This document shows positions 10,301 through 21,252 of a stretch of DNA of 64,000 nucleotides, one piece after another; position 1 is the first letter of the stretch; each line of letters begins with the position of its first letter. The notes below the pieces were generated by a model that saw nothing but the letters and a program-made list of their open reading frames with translations, had not been told where the DNA came from and did no database searches. The translations under genes were made by a program, and so were the position numbers. This stretch comes from Pristionchus mayeri (lineage: Eukaryota; Nematoda; Chromadorea; Rhabditida; Neodiplogasteridae): positions 36,996,661-37,060,660 of the forward strand of contig BTRK01000002.1 in NCBI GenBank assembly GCA_036245805.1, written 5' to 3'.

Positions 10301-13121
10301 CTTTTAGAAAATAACTCAGTTCATGATAGTGAACCAGGATTACGGTATCCAGGTTACTGTAAGTGGATTACGGTATTCCGGCCGAAAGTCATCCATGCCA
10401 ATGCGGCGGATTATCGGCTCGTTTGCTACCATATCGTGTGCTTACAGTACCTGGATTATTAGGGTGTCCGGAAAGTATTTGCACTTTTTGTTCGGATGAA
10501 CGTAAAATCCGCCGTACATCCCAAATGCTAACACCATTTAATAGAGTAGCCATTGCCCAATTATATCTGCCATAGAATTTGCATCAGTTGCTTTCACTGT
10601 TTTTTAAAGAAAAGATTATGTGACGGGTACTGAACTGGCATTTCGTCACAATTTCGTCTATAATTGTTTTCCTGCAAAGGAGCACAATGGATTAATGCCT
10701 CCATTTATCCAGTTTGATAATACATGACCTCGCAATTCTTTCAGTATTCTTCACTTGAGCCATCGATGTGTAGTTTACGATAGCTAGCAGTAATTACTGG
10801 TCATACTCAAACGGCACAATAACGGTTCTTTCTTTCCGCAATCGAATCGAACGATAATTTGACCATGCGAAATTTGTAGGTATTCAGTGATACTCCTTAT
10901 AACATTGTACCCAGAACATTTGGCGAGCTTGAAAGAAAAAAAATTACGAATTATTTGCATGATCATGAAATGTCATCGAAAAAGTTGAAATTTTTATTAA
11001 GATTTTTAAAAATATTTTAGTGTTGTAGATAGAGTAGTTGGCCGATTCCTTCCAAATTCAGTATATGTATTAAGAAATTCATGCTTTATAAAACTGTATA
11101 GAATCTTGGATGATTTCATTAAGAATAAGTCGTACATAAAGAAAGAAAAGCGGAGGAAAACACGTTGGTGGGTCACTACAGTACCTTCACATGAACGTTT
11201 CTTAAAAACAGGGGAGCGCACCTGATGCAAATTCCATGGCATATATGATTGGGTAATGGCTACTCTATTCAACAGCGCTAGCATTTGGTATGCGAAATCA
11301 ATATGGCGGATTTAACGTTCATCCGAACAAAAAGTGCAAATACTTTCCGGACACCCTAATACTGTAGATACGGTAGCCGACAAATGGCAGTGGAGTTACT
11401 GTAGATGATGTTGGTTATGGTAACTAAGGTCGATCGAACATCAACCCCCACCACTATTTTGGACCATAACGTCTATGAGTGTGCTGGCACGGTTTCCCCT
11501 TTTCTCTCCCCCCCCCTCTCGATCGGCGATCTCGACAGTAAGGCTACCACGCCCATTCTCCTCTTCACTCTACATACCAACCGTTTGATAAACTTGTGAT
11601 CACAATTTCTTGTCCTTGTTCCACTTGATTCCTCACAAGGGAGTCTCGTATTAGTTCTTGTCTCACTTCACTCCATAGGGGGAGTGTCGTATTTATATTC
11701 TTGCCTCACTTCACTCCATAGGGGGAGTGTCGTATTCTTATTCTTGTCTCACTCCACTCCACAGGGGGAGTGTCGTATTATTATCTTTGCTTCACCTCAC
11801 TCAGTCTGGAGTGTTGTATCTTTTCGTCTTGAACCCTTCTTTCCGAATTGCCAACTCCTTCCCTCCTTTCTCTCACTTCTCTGTCTCTTCCTTTCGATTC
11901 TATTCCCGCGAGCATTCTAATCTTTGAACTCTGAAAATGGTGCATCGGTTAACCGATAAGCCTCACTTAAAAAGTGAGGCAGCGCTCATCCATGAATAGC
12001 GGGTCATGGGGGTCGCCGGCGGCGTGGGCAACTGTGCTGACAGTCATTCTTTAAGTGCAGGACGTATCTAGTCTACCAGGACGCGAACAGATCCAAAAAT
12101 GCGGGGAATCCAACCACAATTGCCCCCGCTCTAATCGTTTCTAAATATATGATCTCCCATCGCAAGAAGGTATCTAACAAACGCTATACTCGATTTGCAA
12201 GGTTTTAGACTTTCCCCGATCATTCTCTGAGTACTCTAACGCACAGGTATCCAGGCCCGAATTACTTCCATTATTATTGCGAACATTCATTGATTTCAAA
12301 ACCTGAATTATGGAAACGGATGTATAGATCCGGCACTGCTGTCCTATCCGGCACTGCTTATTAGTAGCTCACATGTAATATACAATACAATATTTATCTG
12401 TTATCGCTTTCTGGGCGCAGATCAAGAAAAGATTGTTCTTTTCATTTGCGGTATGCTTGCGAGAGAATTTTGGATTTCATTGCATAGATAGGATCTCACT
12501 ATAGGTCGTAAACGAAGCCTTACGCGTTCTAGAATCTTCTCTGCTCGAATCCTTCCGACTCGATGATCAATCTTTCAACGAGATTATCGAGTCTAGATTC
12601 TGAAGAACCAAACATCTTAGTAGGTCATACCCATCACACGGTGACCACTCCGGCTTGGATGGGGGATTCTTTTCTTGATGAGTCGAAGGCGGAAGCGAAG
12701 GGTATTAGGGGAAATCAATCCAAATCAAAGAGAAAATGGAGAGGGACCGCTCGCGACGACTAACAAGGAATAGAATGATCCTGTCACATGTTAATGGTAG
12801 TTGAAATATAATTTGTTTTAAAGTTGTTAACACACTTTTGGGACATCCTAATAGTTCTCATTCTATCTTGTCCCGCAATCTGTTTTCAATTAATAAAGTT
12901 ACTTGCCTCGCATGCGAACATTCATCGCAATACACTCCGGTTCCGACAAGAAGGACTTCCCGAGAAGTTTTAAACTGTAAAACAAATAATTCAGCTAGTA
13001 ATTGACATACACAGTTAGTAGCTTTTCATCTCACCTCAATAGCATCGGTTGCATCTCTTGAATAATTCCACCCAGAGCCATCCGATGATTCGAAACGGGT
13101 GATTGTGGAGTAGTTGGCCAT
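4384..13121 (-). CDS. PHR-domain protein (Highwire/BTBD-type PHR fold), four exons seen, 3' end not resolved
   Basis: Exons on the minus strand: 13121-13035, 12974-12907, 4599-4542, 4475-4384. All four join in phase. The start codon at 13121 opens with ITRFE and GWNYSRDATDAIEF, then VLLVGTGVY, as in the first PHR strands of BTBD1/2/3/6 and Highwire. The 4.6 kb exon reads VKIFRKYAGVLKEVATTDT and the next PVHFTQPILLSANTW, matching the middle PHR strands. Keeping frame between exons 2 and 3 requires a GC donor (GCAAGT) at the end of exon 2. The intron between them is about 8.3 kb and is filled with transposons. No BTB domain precedes the start. The domain's last strands should lie below 4384 and were not found with certainty. 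Domain identity is from memory of the family. Confidence 0.6.
5117..5985 (+). mobile_element. Small LTR-like element with 100-bp direct terminal repeats
   Basis: Two nearly identical direct repeats, 5117-5216 and 5886-5985, both start TGTATCGGCGAGAGCCGATA (a 7-bp stem with a GAGA loop) and end near TCTCGACTG. They bracket about 670 bp with one open frame. The sequence just inside the left repeat starts TGGCGAAATC, a possible primer-binding site. No convincing polypurine tract precedes the right repeat, so the LTR assignment is inference; a duplicated MITE is the alternative. Confidence 0.5.
5235..5786 (+). pseudogene. Serine/histidine/proline-rich reading frame inside the small LTR-like element
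   Basis: A 184-codon frame starts with ATG just after the left repeat and stops 100 bases before the right one. It is broken by one in-frame TGA at 5352. The first part is rich in SGS units; the second has GHPMGMW and PSPPSHHLSAP, so it is low in complexity. It could be a degenerate gag-like protein. I do not recognise a family, and composition alone does not prove translation. Confidence 0.4.
6133..7718 (-). pseudogene. Mariner transposase, interrupted by an inserted foldback element
   Basis: The N-terminal part (7718-7095) has the helix-turn-helix region (FCYKWFSRFKKGEFG, then GRPPS) and the first catalytic aspartate in TDEKW. The C-terminal part (6528-6133) has the second aspartate in LMDNARPH and the third in YSPDLSPCDYH, the DDD arrangement of mariner. 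The frame is otherwise open on both sides of the insert. The break is one 558-bp insertion plus an 8-bp target duplication, so this copy was intact until recently. The enzyme would cut and paste the element DNA in the nucleus; this copy cannot. Confidence 0.9.
6529..7086. mobile_element. hAT-like foldback MITE inside the mariner (8-bp target duplication)
   Basis: An almost perfect palindrome of 558 bp starts with 15 G and ends with about 19 C. It is bordered on both sides by CCAGGGGC (6521-6528 and 7087-7094), an 8-bp duplication. The subterminal repeats TGACAAAAGAGCAACC and the inner CAACAACTCCCAAGTT are shared with the element at 60889-61255, which also has an 8-bp duplication. No coding. 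Eight-bp duplications fit hAT-type transposition. Confidence 0.8.
7776..8807 (-). mobile_element. TRIM-like miniature LTR retrotransposon nested in the mariner
   Basis: Two 235-bp direct repeats (7776-8010 and 8573-8807) differ at only a few bases. Read on the minus strand each starts TGTCACGGGCGTGAG. The purine tract GACGAGGGGGGA directly precedes the repeat at 8010, as a polypurine tract should, and TGGAGGTCCTCGGG directly follows the other repeat at 8573, as a primer-binding site should. The 562-bp interior has no credible gene. Flanks GCTA and GCAA could be an imperfect target duplication. Confidence 0.7.
9195..9272 (+). tRNA. tRNA-like sequence (degenerate)
   Basis: An A-box-like TAGCTTAGTGGTAAAGC and a B-box GGTTCGAATCC are at tRNA spacing. 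The T-stem pairs at only about three of five positions and no clean anticodon stem forms, so this is a tRNA pseudogene or tRNA-derived repeat. Confidence 0.35.
9838..9907 (+). tRNA. tRNA-like sequence in left foldback arm
   Basis: TAGCCGAGCGGTTAACGCGC (A-box) and GGTTCGATTCC (B-box) resemble a Leu/Ser-type tRNA start and T-arm. The anticodon stem does not pair well. The mirrored copy is at 10147-10225. Probably tRNA-derived; function doubtful. Confidence 0.45.
10147..10225 (-). tRNA. tRNA-like sequence in right foldback arm
   Basis: Reverse-complement copy of the left-arm sequence. The B-box is slightly altered (GGTTCGACTCC on the minus strand) and the A-box region reads TAGCCGAGTTGTTAACGCGC. 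Divergence from the left copy suggests no strong selection on both. Confidence 0.4.
10459..11359. mobile_element. Mariner-type foldback MITE, 901 bp
   Basis: The ends TTAGGGTGTCCGGAAAGTAT and complement are flanked by TA. Long inverted arms of about 150 bp continue inward. There is no transposase. The interior matches the element at 20685-22640, so this is a family. It landed inside the right arm of the 2-kb foldback. Confidence 0.8.
11659..11830. repeat. 43-bp minisatellite, 3-4 copies
   Basis: The tandem unit contains CACTCCATAGGGGGAGTG, itself a short inverted repeat, followed by TCGTATT. Copies start near 11659, 11701, 11744 and a decayed one at 11786. Confidence 0.75.
12010..12890. other. 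Gene-free stretch in the PHR intron
   Basis: No supported exon. The GGCAGCGCTCAT and GCTGACAGTCAT words near 11976-12045 recur beside the 2-kb foldback at 9448-9475, so this is probably repeat DNA. Confidence 0.35.
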
Positions 13122-13129
13122 GATAGATG

Positions 13130-13435
13130 TATTGAGTAGTATTTAACTAGAAAATGCGAGTCGGATCAGCGATATGCTTTCAATGTCCAAATAATTTCAA
13201 CATCCACACATACCTAGACGCGAAACCATATTTTGTCGGGGACAGAATCTGGCGCATTTAATTGGTTTTTCGAACAAAGGAGGAGAGGGAGAGGGAGAGT
13301 TAATTGGTTTTTGGAGTCGGGCCATTTCCAACCTATCATTTCTCGCGGCGCGGCACCTAGCGAGCGCGGCACCTAAAGGATATTTTCGCGTCGACACTTT
13401 CTGGCGAAATTAATTGTATTACCCTTTCTTTGTTC
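13130..13435. other. Upstream region of the PHR gene
   Basis: No exon was recognised. TTAATTGGTTTTTGGA/TTTTCGAA words recur at 13259 and 13301, and a CGCGGCACCTA word is repeated at 13349 and 13366. This may include the promoter, but no TATA box stands out. Confidence 0.3.
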
Positions 13436-14900
13436 GGAGAGAGGGAGGGAGGGGGGGGGGGGTACGAACTAATTGATTTTGAGAGAGTGTGGAGATAGGA
13501 GAGAGTCATTTTCCGTTCGCTCGAGGAGGGCGAGCGGTTTGGGGGGAGGGTGGGGAGGGGGAAATAATAGGGGGGAGGGGAAAGGGGAAGAGGAGGAGGG
13601 GTTAAAAGAAAGGTGGAGGTGAATGAGGATAAGAATGGGGGGAGGGGGAGAGAGGGTGAAGGACAGGTGACGGTCCAAGAGATATGAAAGGTTGAAGAAA
13701 GTCCTAGAGGGAGGAGAAGGGGAGGAGAGAGCCCTAGAGATAGGAGAGGGGGAGGAGAGGGACCTACTAGAAATAGGAGAGGACGGAGAGGACCATAGAG
13801 ATAGGAGAGGGGGGGGTGAGAAGGGAAGGTGTTGGTCCTAGAAATAGGAGAGGGGTAGGAGAGGGTCCAAGAGATAGGAGGGGGAGAGGGTCCTAGACAT
13901 ATGAGAGGTTACAAGGGATAGGAGAGGGGAGGAGAGGGTCCTAGAAATATGAGAGGGATAGGAGAGAGTCCTAGAGATAGGAGGGGGAGAGGGTCCTAGA
14001 GATATGAGAGGGGTAGGAGAGAGTCCAAGAGATAGGATAGGGGTAGGAGAGGTCCTAGAGATAGGAGGGGGAGAGGGTCCTAGAGATATGAGAGGGGTAG
14101 GAGAGAGTCCAAGAGATAGGATAGGGGTAGGAGAGGGTCCTAGAGATAGGAGGGGGAGAGGGTCCTAGAGATATGAGAGGGTACAAGGGATAGGAGAGAG
14201 CCCTAGAGATAGGAGAAGGGGAGGAGAGGGTCCTGTTGAGAGGAGAGGAGGAGGGAGAGAAGAGATAGGAGCAGGGGAGGAGAGGGTCCTAGAGAGAGGA
14301 GAGGAGGAGGGAGAGTAGAGAGAGGAGAAGGGGAGGATAGGGTCCTAGAAAGAGTGGAGGAGGAGCGAGAGTAGAGATAGGAGAAGTGGAGGAGAGGGTC
14401 CTAGAGAGAAGAGAGGAGGAGGGAGAGTAGAGATAGGAGAAGTGGAGGAGAGGGTCCTAGAGATAGGATAGGGGTAGGAGAGGGTCCTAGAGATAGGAGG
14501 GGGAGAGGGTCCTAGAGATATGAGATGGTACAAGGGATAGGAGAGAGCCCTAGAGATAGGAGAAGGGGAGGAGAGGGTCCTGTTGAGAGGAGAGGAGGAG
14601 GGAGAGAAGAGATAGGAGCAGGGGAGGAGAGGGTCCTAGAGAGAGGAGAGGAGGAGGGAGAGTAGAGAGAGGAGAAGGGGAAGATAGGGTCCTAGAAAGA
14701 GTGGAGGAGGAGCGAGAGTAGAGATAGGAGAAGTGGAGGAGAGGGTCCTAGAGAGAGGATAGGAGGAGGGAGAGTAGAGAGAGACGAGAGCGGGAGGACA
14801 GCGTCATAGAGATAGGAGAGGGGGAGGAGACGCTCCTAGAGATGGGAGTAGGGGTCAGACAGAAATAAGAGAAATAGCATCGATCCTAGAGATGGTAAAT
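13436..14900. repeat. Purine-rich minisatellite with higher-order repeat
   Basis: About 1.4 kb of almost pure A/G on the plus strand is built from units such as TCCTAGAGATAGGAGAGGGG of roughly 30-35 bases. A block of about 345 bases starting near 14181 recurs at about 14526, giving a higher-order period. Reading frames here are composition artefacts. Confidence 0.9.
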
Positions 14901-14939
14901 GAGAAGAGAGGGAGCGGAAAAATTACTTTTTCAAGCATT

Positions 14940-15440
14940 CCCGGTAGACAAAACCACATGCCACCTCCTAGCCGCCTTTAGGCGGCTAGTCATTCGAATC
15001 TTGGAATGTTTCCAAAACTGTTTTCGCTCGAAATCATCTTCTTCAAGTCGCACGCAAACAAATTGAGTAACAAGGCATGTCAACTACATAGCACATCGTT
15101 GGCCAAAATAAACAACTATAAGTATGAGAATGCATTACACACTTTCAAATCAAAGACACACCAGCCACCCACGCGTTCTTACCGTAGAGAAGGCGGTAGA
15201 TGCAACGGTACTCACACCCGATCGAAGAATAATTTGTTTCGCGATATTTGCTGCTATTTTCGAAGATTGTTGTCACATTCTTAGTAATGCATTTGTTCGA
15301 TAAGAAAGTTCACTATTGAACTGAAGACTCTTTGTGACATATCTCTGGATGATATTATAGTTCTTATACACAATGTAATGTTCGTGTTTCATCATGCTCA
15401 TTCATAATCGTTGTGCTCTCCGAATTAGCAAAAGCATAAT
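14940..15440. other. Gene-free stretch with one hairpin
   Basis: The perfect hairpin CTAGCCGCCTTTAGGCGGCTAG is at about 14968-14990 (22 bases, described by its CTAGCCGCC stem). Nothing else was recognised. Confidence 0.4.
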
Positions 15441-15444
15441 TTCT

Positions 15445-17014
15445 TTATAATTGGAACAAGCGGAATAACATCTGTAGAAACTGTCGGCGAATTGAAGGAA
15501 GTGAGAAAATGTAGACCATAAACTTGGAATAGTTCACTAGATTCGAAATTTTGGAGATTATACCATCAGAAAGCAATCTTGTAATCTGAAATGATACGCA
15601 TTTCTCTTAGCTTTTTACCATAAACTTACACAAAGCGCGAATTGAAGATGATAGTAGGGATAAGAAAAGATAGGGATAGCCATAAGAATGCAAAGGCGAT
15701 TCGTCTCTCGAACTTGTTTGGCTTTGATGTGTTCATGGCGGGGATGTTATAGGGCATCTGAACAAACATTCAATGTTACATTTTAATTTTTGTACTTACA
15801 TTAATAGCGGCAATGTTGATTGTCCCATTCGCAATCTCAGATATTTCTGATGAGTGTACAGTAGCTGAGATCGCTAAAATCCATTAAATTTAATACCAGT
15901 GAATACATACGCACATGGAGTTAAATGCATGCGAGATTTCCCCAAAATATAAATCTTTCGAATGATTAGAGCGTCACAAATTAGCATCGAAACGAAGAAA
16001 ATTGCCTGATAAGCCTTGAATTATTTCGTCAATTACACCTCCAGTCGAAACCGAAGAAATAAGAAATAAGATTTGTCTTCACTGTTCTCCCTCTTTCTCT
16101 TTCTCATTCTCATATTTTTTTCGAAATGAAAATTCCATACCTGGATACTTGGGCTCAGTTGAGGTATGATTACCGTGCCTTCTTTCGAAAAATCATAGCG
16201 TGCTTTGAGAAGGAGTGCTTTGATTCAAATCACGTAGGAATCAAACTCACATGAATCCACAGCAGGTTGTGAAGAGCGGAATTGAGAAAGAGAATCCTGC
16301 TATGAAGAATATCACAACTGGAAAGGATAGTCTCAGTTTCTTCGTTCACAGACGCTCGAATAGCAAATTGAAAAAATGCTTGCTTATCCCGTAGGCATGG
16401 GACAACTCCAGTCGACGAAATCGAATCGGGAAGTAAACACAGATTAAGTGGAGGAATGCAATGATGACCAGAGCAAGCAGTTCAGTAAAGAATCTGCCAG
16501 ATTGAGCCAGCATTGAAATTGCGACAAAAACAGGACCTGAAATAGAGAAAGTAAAATTCTTCTTCTTCAAATATTCTTCAAGTCAAACTATTTGAGACAA
16601 AAATTGATTTAGCTCACCGTACAGCTCCTGCCCGGCTAGTTCACATGGCATGTCATGAATCTCGAGAATTGTAATGCAAAGCACATCGAACAACACCAGA
16701 ACTCGCATAATGGCAAATATCGGTGTATTTCGGAGTTCCTTTACTCGTTGCAGTTTCAACAAAATTGCACATGTACGCTGATATGCAACCCTTCCTATGC
16801 TCCCTTCTTCAACACATCTACATAAGTATTTCTAGATATTACAACTAAACAATTGCAGAAACTTTGTCATTACCGCGCAAACGCAGACGATTCCAAGCAT
16901 CACAATCAGAATGGCTGCTGGAATTTGTTACATGGAGTTTTTTTATTAAGCTCATGCATACTAACCGTGAGATGCCACAAATGTTGCCCATCCAAGGAAG
17001 GTTTGCGGAATCAT
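15445..17014 (-). pseudogene. 7TM chemoreceptor, tandem copy 1, frameshifted near the C-terminus
   Basis: Minus-strand exons include 17014-16966 (start MIPQTFLGWATF), 16917-16874, 16777-16618 (CAILLKLQRVKELRNT, then a helix), 16536-16384 (RFFTELLALVIIAFLHL) and 16317 onward, then ECL2, a TM5-like exon, NKFERRIAFAFLWLS (TM6) and a last TM7 exon. Junctions checked are in phase. The intron after 16384 starts with GC (GCAAGC), where copy 2 has GTAAGT. In the last exon, one base is missing relative to copy 2 before SNLVNYSKFMVY, which shifts the frame and gives an early stop. It would be a plasma-membrane chemosensory receptor; the exact class is not assigned. The frameshift suggests decay unless an alternative splice rescues it. 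Confidence 0.65.
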
Positions 17015-17099
17015 TAACGATGGAACTGTTGATCTGAACAGTTTTGATTTATGAGAAAGACCGAGGTCCAACAATGCTATGCGTAGACAGAGAATTTCT

Positions 17100-18165
17100 G
17101 AGACACTACGGGAAGGTGAACTGTGAAAAGAATGCATCTCAAGCTAAGGATTCAAGTTGGTGTCTGTGCTCCTTCGATGTAATTGTAAGATCGCGCAAGC
17201 TGTAGTGTGAATGTATTGACGTAAGTTTAACACACACAATGTGAGTAATGTGATCAGCGTTCAAGATCAAACGATGAACATTTCTTAGCAGATATCTTGA
17301 TCTAATGGAATGTTTACTTTGAAGCATGTACTTCAAAAAATTGTCTGAATTCCGCTCATTTACGAACGTTTCGGAAATTATGGAAAATATGAGTCACTGG
17401 TCTACAGATAACCGATCACCTCTACCACGTCGTCGTTCATGCATCATATCTTGTATCGAGCATTTGAGTATTGTGTGAATTAACGAGTTAGTTGCGATAA
17501 TACATTTGTGCGGTAAAAGTGTTTTTTTTGTTGCGTCAAAATCGGTAATGTGGGTTCTCTGGTCAAAATCGTACACAATGCGTGATTTTCAAGGAATGCG
17601 CGGCTACGGAATCTATGAAGATTGCCTATTCTCCGAATTCACGACGTAATACGAGTCGTGCGATGTTTGATTTCAATCAGCACTACAAGCAGTGGCATCG
17701 CCTTGGTAAATTAGAATATCAGTTGAATGATGCACGTGTTTCGATGTATTTACTCCTTCCTCACTTCAACATTTAAAATACTTCAAGAGCAATATGTCAG
17801 TAATATGTTACAACGAGAGCAATTGAGAAATTGTTTTAATTAAAATTGCATTTGCTCGGCTTATTCACAGTAAAAGTAGTTTCGCTAGTTTTATTTAGGA
17901 TATGAGTACTTCCGGATTCACACCTACTTCCTGCTTGATTGTGTCGGCCTCAACGATCACTACACGTCATTGTCTGTCTACCACCTGATACTCACTTCTC
18001 GTCAGTCTCACGGAAATATCACATCGACGACAGTCAAAAATATCTGACTATTCTATTTTTGACTATTTTCGGCTTCTCCATCGCCATTTCATGTTTGCCA
18101 CATATTACATTCAATGGAATGATATATTTCCGTGGAAATCGCTAAAATATCATTTATTTATCATT
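17100..18165. other. Spacer between the tandem receptors
   Basis: About 1.1 kb with no recognised exon. It presumably holds the 3' end of copy 2 and promoter of copy 1. No TATA box was clear. Confidence 0.3.
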
Positions 18166-18169
18166 GACA

Positions 18170-19744
18170 CTAACGGGAAAACATCTGAAAGAATTGACGG
18201 CGAATGGAAGGAAGAGAAAAGGTGTAGACCATAAACTTGGAATAGTTCACTAGATTCGAAATTTTGGAAATGAGACCATAGAGAAAGAAATCTTGCAATC
18301 TGTAAGCAAAATATCTATATCTAAATAGTTGTTACCAAGAACTTACAGAAAACGCGAATTGAAGATAATAGTAGGGATAAGAAAAGACAGTGAGAGCCAT
18401 AGGAAAGCGAAAGCAATTCGCCTCTCGAACTTGTTCGGCTTTGACATATTAGTTGTGGTTCCGTACGGCATATGAAGTTTCGCAACAGTTACAGTTATTC
18501 TACTAATGTGGATAATTACCTTATGCGTACCAATATTGCTGATTCTCGCAGTAATATCGGATATCTCGGACGAATGGACCGTTGCTGAGATTGCTAAAAT
18601 TCATTAGCTTCGGTCTCGATGAAATGAAACCAACATGGCGTTAGACGTATGCGGGATTTCCTCAAAATGTAAATCTTTCGAATAATAAGAGCATCGCAAG
18701 TGAGAAGGGACACGAAGCAAGTCGCCTGGAAATCAATGCATAATTGTTTTCGGAACAAAACTTTCATACCTGAAGCCCAAGACTCAGCTGTGAAAAGAGT
18801 AGTGAACCTCCTTTCGAGAAATCATAGCCCCAGAAGGATCCTATAGGGTGGTATCTGGAATGACATTCAGTATTTTATCTCTATTAGTTTCGCAATTTAC
18901 GTACACGAATGCACAGCAAGCTGTAAAGAGCGGAATTGTGATAATGAATCCAAGAACGATGAAGATTACAACTTCAAAGGTTTGATATTGCTCTATGCTA
19001 TCTTATCGCTTCCAAACCACTTACCTATCCCGTAGGCATGCAGTAACGTCAATCGACGAAAATGAATTGGGAAGTAAACGCAAATCAAATGGAGAAACGC
19101 AACGATAACCAGTGCGAGGAGCTCAGAAAAGAATCTTCCAGGCTGAGCCAGCATTGAGATCGTCATAAAAACGGGGCCTGAACAATCACCTTGTCGGGAA
19201 ATATAAACGATTTTCCAGCTCTACTACACTATGTTGCCCACATAAGATGTCTTTAAAACAATAAACGAACCTAAGTTGAACATGGTTTATCCCTATTCAC
19301 ACTGTTAGATACACGGTTTGACGGGTGGGGCAATTTTCGAAGAAGTGTCAGTTTCCTCACCGAACAGCTCCTGACCGGCCAGTTCACATGGCAAGTCGTG
19401 GATCTCCAGAATCGTAATGCACAGCACGTCGAACAGTACTAGTACTCGTATAATGGCAAATATCGGCGTGTTCCGGAGCGCCTTCACGCGTTGTAGCTGA
19501 ATATAATAATTTAAAAAAAAACATAAAACGGTGCCTTTGAACTCTTCTCATCCTCAATTTTATACAATTCCTAGCAATAAGTGCTGAATATCTAGCAAAA
19601 GTGGCACATACCGCGCATACGCTGGCGATTCCGAGCACAGCGATTATAATTGCAGCTGAAAGTTGCGATTGGGTTTGTTATAATGGGAAACTAACCATGA
19701 GATGCGAAGAAGGTTGCCCATCCAAGGAAGGTTCGCGGAACCAT
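18170..19744 (-). CDS. 7TM chemoreceptor, tandem copy 2
   Basis: Paralog of the gene at 15445-17014 with the same exon order. The start is at 19744 (MVPRTFLGWATFFASH; the M-x-P start is conserved in both copies). Visible parts: TM2-region exon with LRNTPIFAIIRVLVLFDVL (19488-19310), TM3 exon with GRFFSELLALVIVAFLHL, donor GTAAGT after AYGI, then TACCAFV, SLLTCDALIIRKIYIL, TM6 SKPNKFERRIAFAFLW and a TM7 exon with DFFLYGLISKISNLVNYSK, then LPSIRRQFFQMFSR and stop at 18170. The last frame is open here, unlike copy 1. Family class is not certain. The two copies lie head to tail 1.2 kb apart, typical of nematode receptor arrays. Confidence 0.75.
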
Positions 19745-19759
19745 TGACGGAAGTGAAAT

Positions 19760-20580
19760 CTGACTGAAAAGGTGAGACAGTAGTCAGTGGAGTGCGGAAA
19801 GGTCCTCAAAAACGTTTATCTAAGTAGAAAAAAGCGAGTGGCCTATGGGAATGCATCTCACGCAGTGTCTGTACCCTCTTAACGGAATCTCAATGGAAGA
19901 TAAAGGTAGTGTCAGCCTGACTGTAGTGCGTTGACGTGTTTTGAATACACGCGACGTGATTCAGAATGACAGATCGAACGATGGACATTTTCCAAGTAAA
20001 CATCTAGGTCAAATGACAAGTGTGCTTTGAAGCATTCACTAGTAAATGGAAAGCGATTGAATGCCACGCGAGAGAAACCATGCATGCATTATTGTGGGCG
20101 ATTCTGAGAGTGGGAGTTAGTCGAATGATTGTTTGCTCTCATTGTGATTTGTTTCTTTTTGTTGAAAACGTGCGAGAAAAAATACTACTCGGAATACGAT
20201 GGACACGGACCAATAAACTGATTTTTTGAACATGTGAACTTATGGTAGCATAACCGAATCGTAGGATACCATTCTCATTCATATTCAGAGAAATCACAAT
20301 GACCATTCTTTGCATAACAAACAAGTTTCCCAAATGGAATTTATTTCCATTTCATGAATACAATTGACGGCAGATAATGAGTCTCCAATATTGTCTTTTT
20401 CTTTCAATTCTGGTACTTCTGAGGTATATTCCCGCAAGCCATGTCATTCGCCGAGTGCTTCACTTGGTTCTCCTAATGTATCGACCGAGTCGAAAATGTA
20501 TCGACCGAGTCGTTTAAGGACTACACTTGGTGGTACAGTTCTTGTATGATCCTGATTCAAAACGTGATTCTAGGGACCTC
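19760..20580. other. Region upstream of receptor copy 2
   Basis: No supported gene. A 21-base word with ATGTATCGACCGAGTCG is tandemly doubled at about 20477-20513. Confidence 0.35.
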
Positions 20581-20586
20581 CTTTAC

Positions 20587-20682
20587 CTGGAAGTAAATCT
20601 CCGGAATCTGTCCCTTCTCGACACTCGTCATGTGAGTAGTAAAAATCGAATTGCGAAACTCGACGACAACGCCATCTGATTC
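20587..20682 (-). pseudogene. PHR-domain C-terminal fragment
   Basis: The minus strand reads SDGVVVEFRNSIF and then TSVEKGQIPEIYF, matching the last PHR strands (the GQIPE[IL]-F motif that ends BTBD-type PHR domains). A donor GTAAAG follows FQ. The fragment stops abruptly at the TA of an inserted mariner-type repeat at 20685. It lies upstream of the PHR start exon at 13.1 kb on the same strand, so it cannot be that gene's own C-terminus in order. I infer a second PHR gene or fragment cut by the transposon. Confidence 0.5.
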
Positions 20683-21252
20683 TATTGGGGTGTCCAGTAA
20701 TTTTTCAGAATTAGAACGTATCCTCCACAGTAGCGATTGTCCATCACAAATGCCAACACTATTGAATAGAGCAACCATTGCCCAATCAGACAGGCCATGG
20801 AATTTTCATCAGCTGTTCACCCCTGTTTTTATCAAATGTTCATGTAATGGATACTGGAGTCCCCCAAAATCACGTTTTCGTCTATACTATTTTTGCTGCA
20901 CAGGACCGCATGGGTTTGATACCTCTAACTTGATAATTTTAAAATACAAGATCATGCAATTCTTTAAGTGTGCTTCACTTGTGCCATTCAGTGCCAGTTA
21001 TTGATCGCTAGCAAGAATTACTAATCGCTAGCAAGAATTAAGAATTAAAAACAAAAGTAGAGGTTCTTTCTTTGTGCGATCAAATCGAACCCTAATTTGA
21101 ATATGCGCTAATTGGAGATATTTTGTGGTACTCCATATTATATTGTACATTGAACATTTGACGAGCTTGGAAAGAAATATAATATTAATTATTTGTTTGA
21201 TCATGATATTTCATCGAAAATGTGGAAAATATGATTCAGAATTTTTGAAATA

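Larger units (their letters stand above)
9469..11480. repeat. 2-kb foldback element carrying tRNA-like sequences in both arms
   Basis: The left arm (9469 to about 9970) is the reverse complement of two pieces, about 10080-10458 and 11362-11480. The right arm is split by a later 901-bp mariner-type insertion. Arms begin at the CGCTCATAGACGTTATGG text and share TACCGTAATCC and TACAGTAACC motifs. The centre (about 9970-10080) is unique. Each arm holds one tRNA-like stretch. Confidence 0.8.

Noticed and set aside
11659..11830. CRISPR array
   Set aside because: Regular 43-bp units without unique spacers; this is a minisatellite in a eukaryotic genome.
13469..14533. Pro/Ser-rich frames in the purine-rich tract
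   Set aside because: Low-complexity artefact of the A/G minisatellite.
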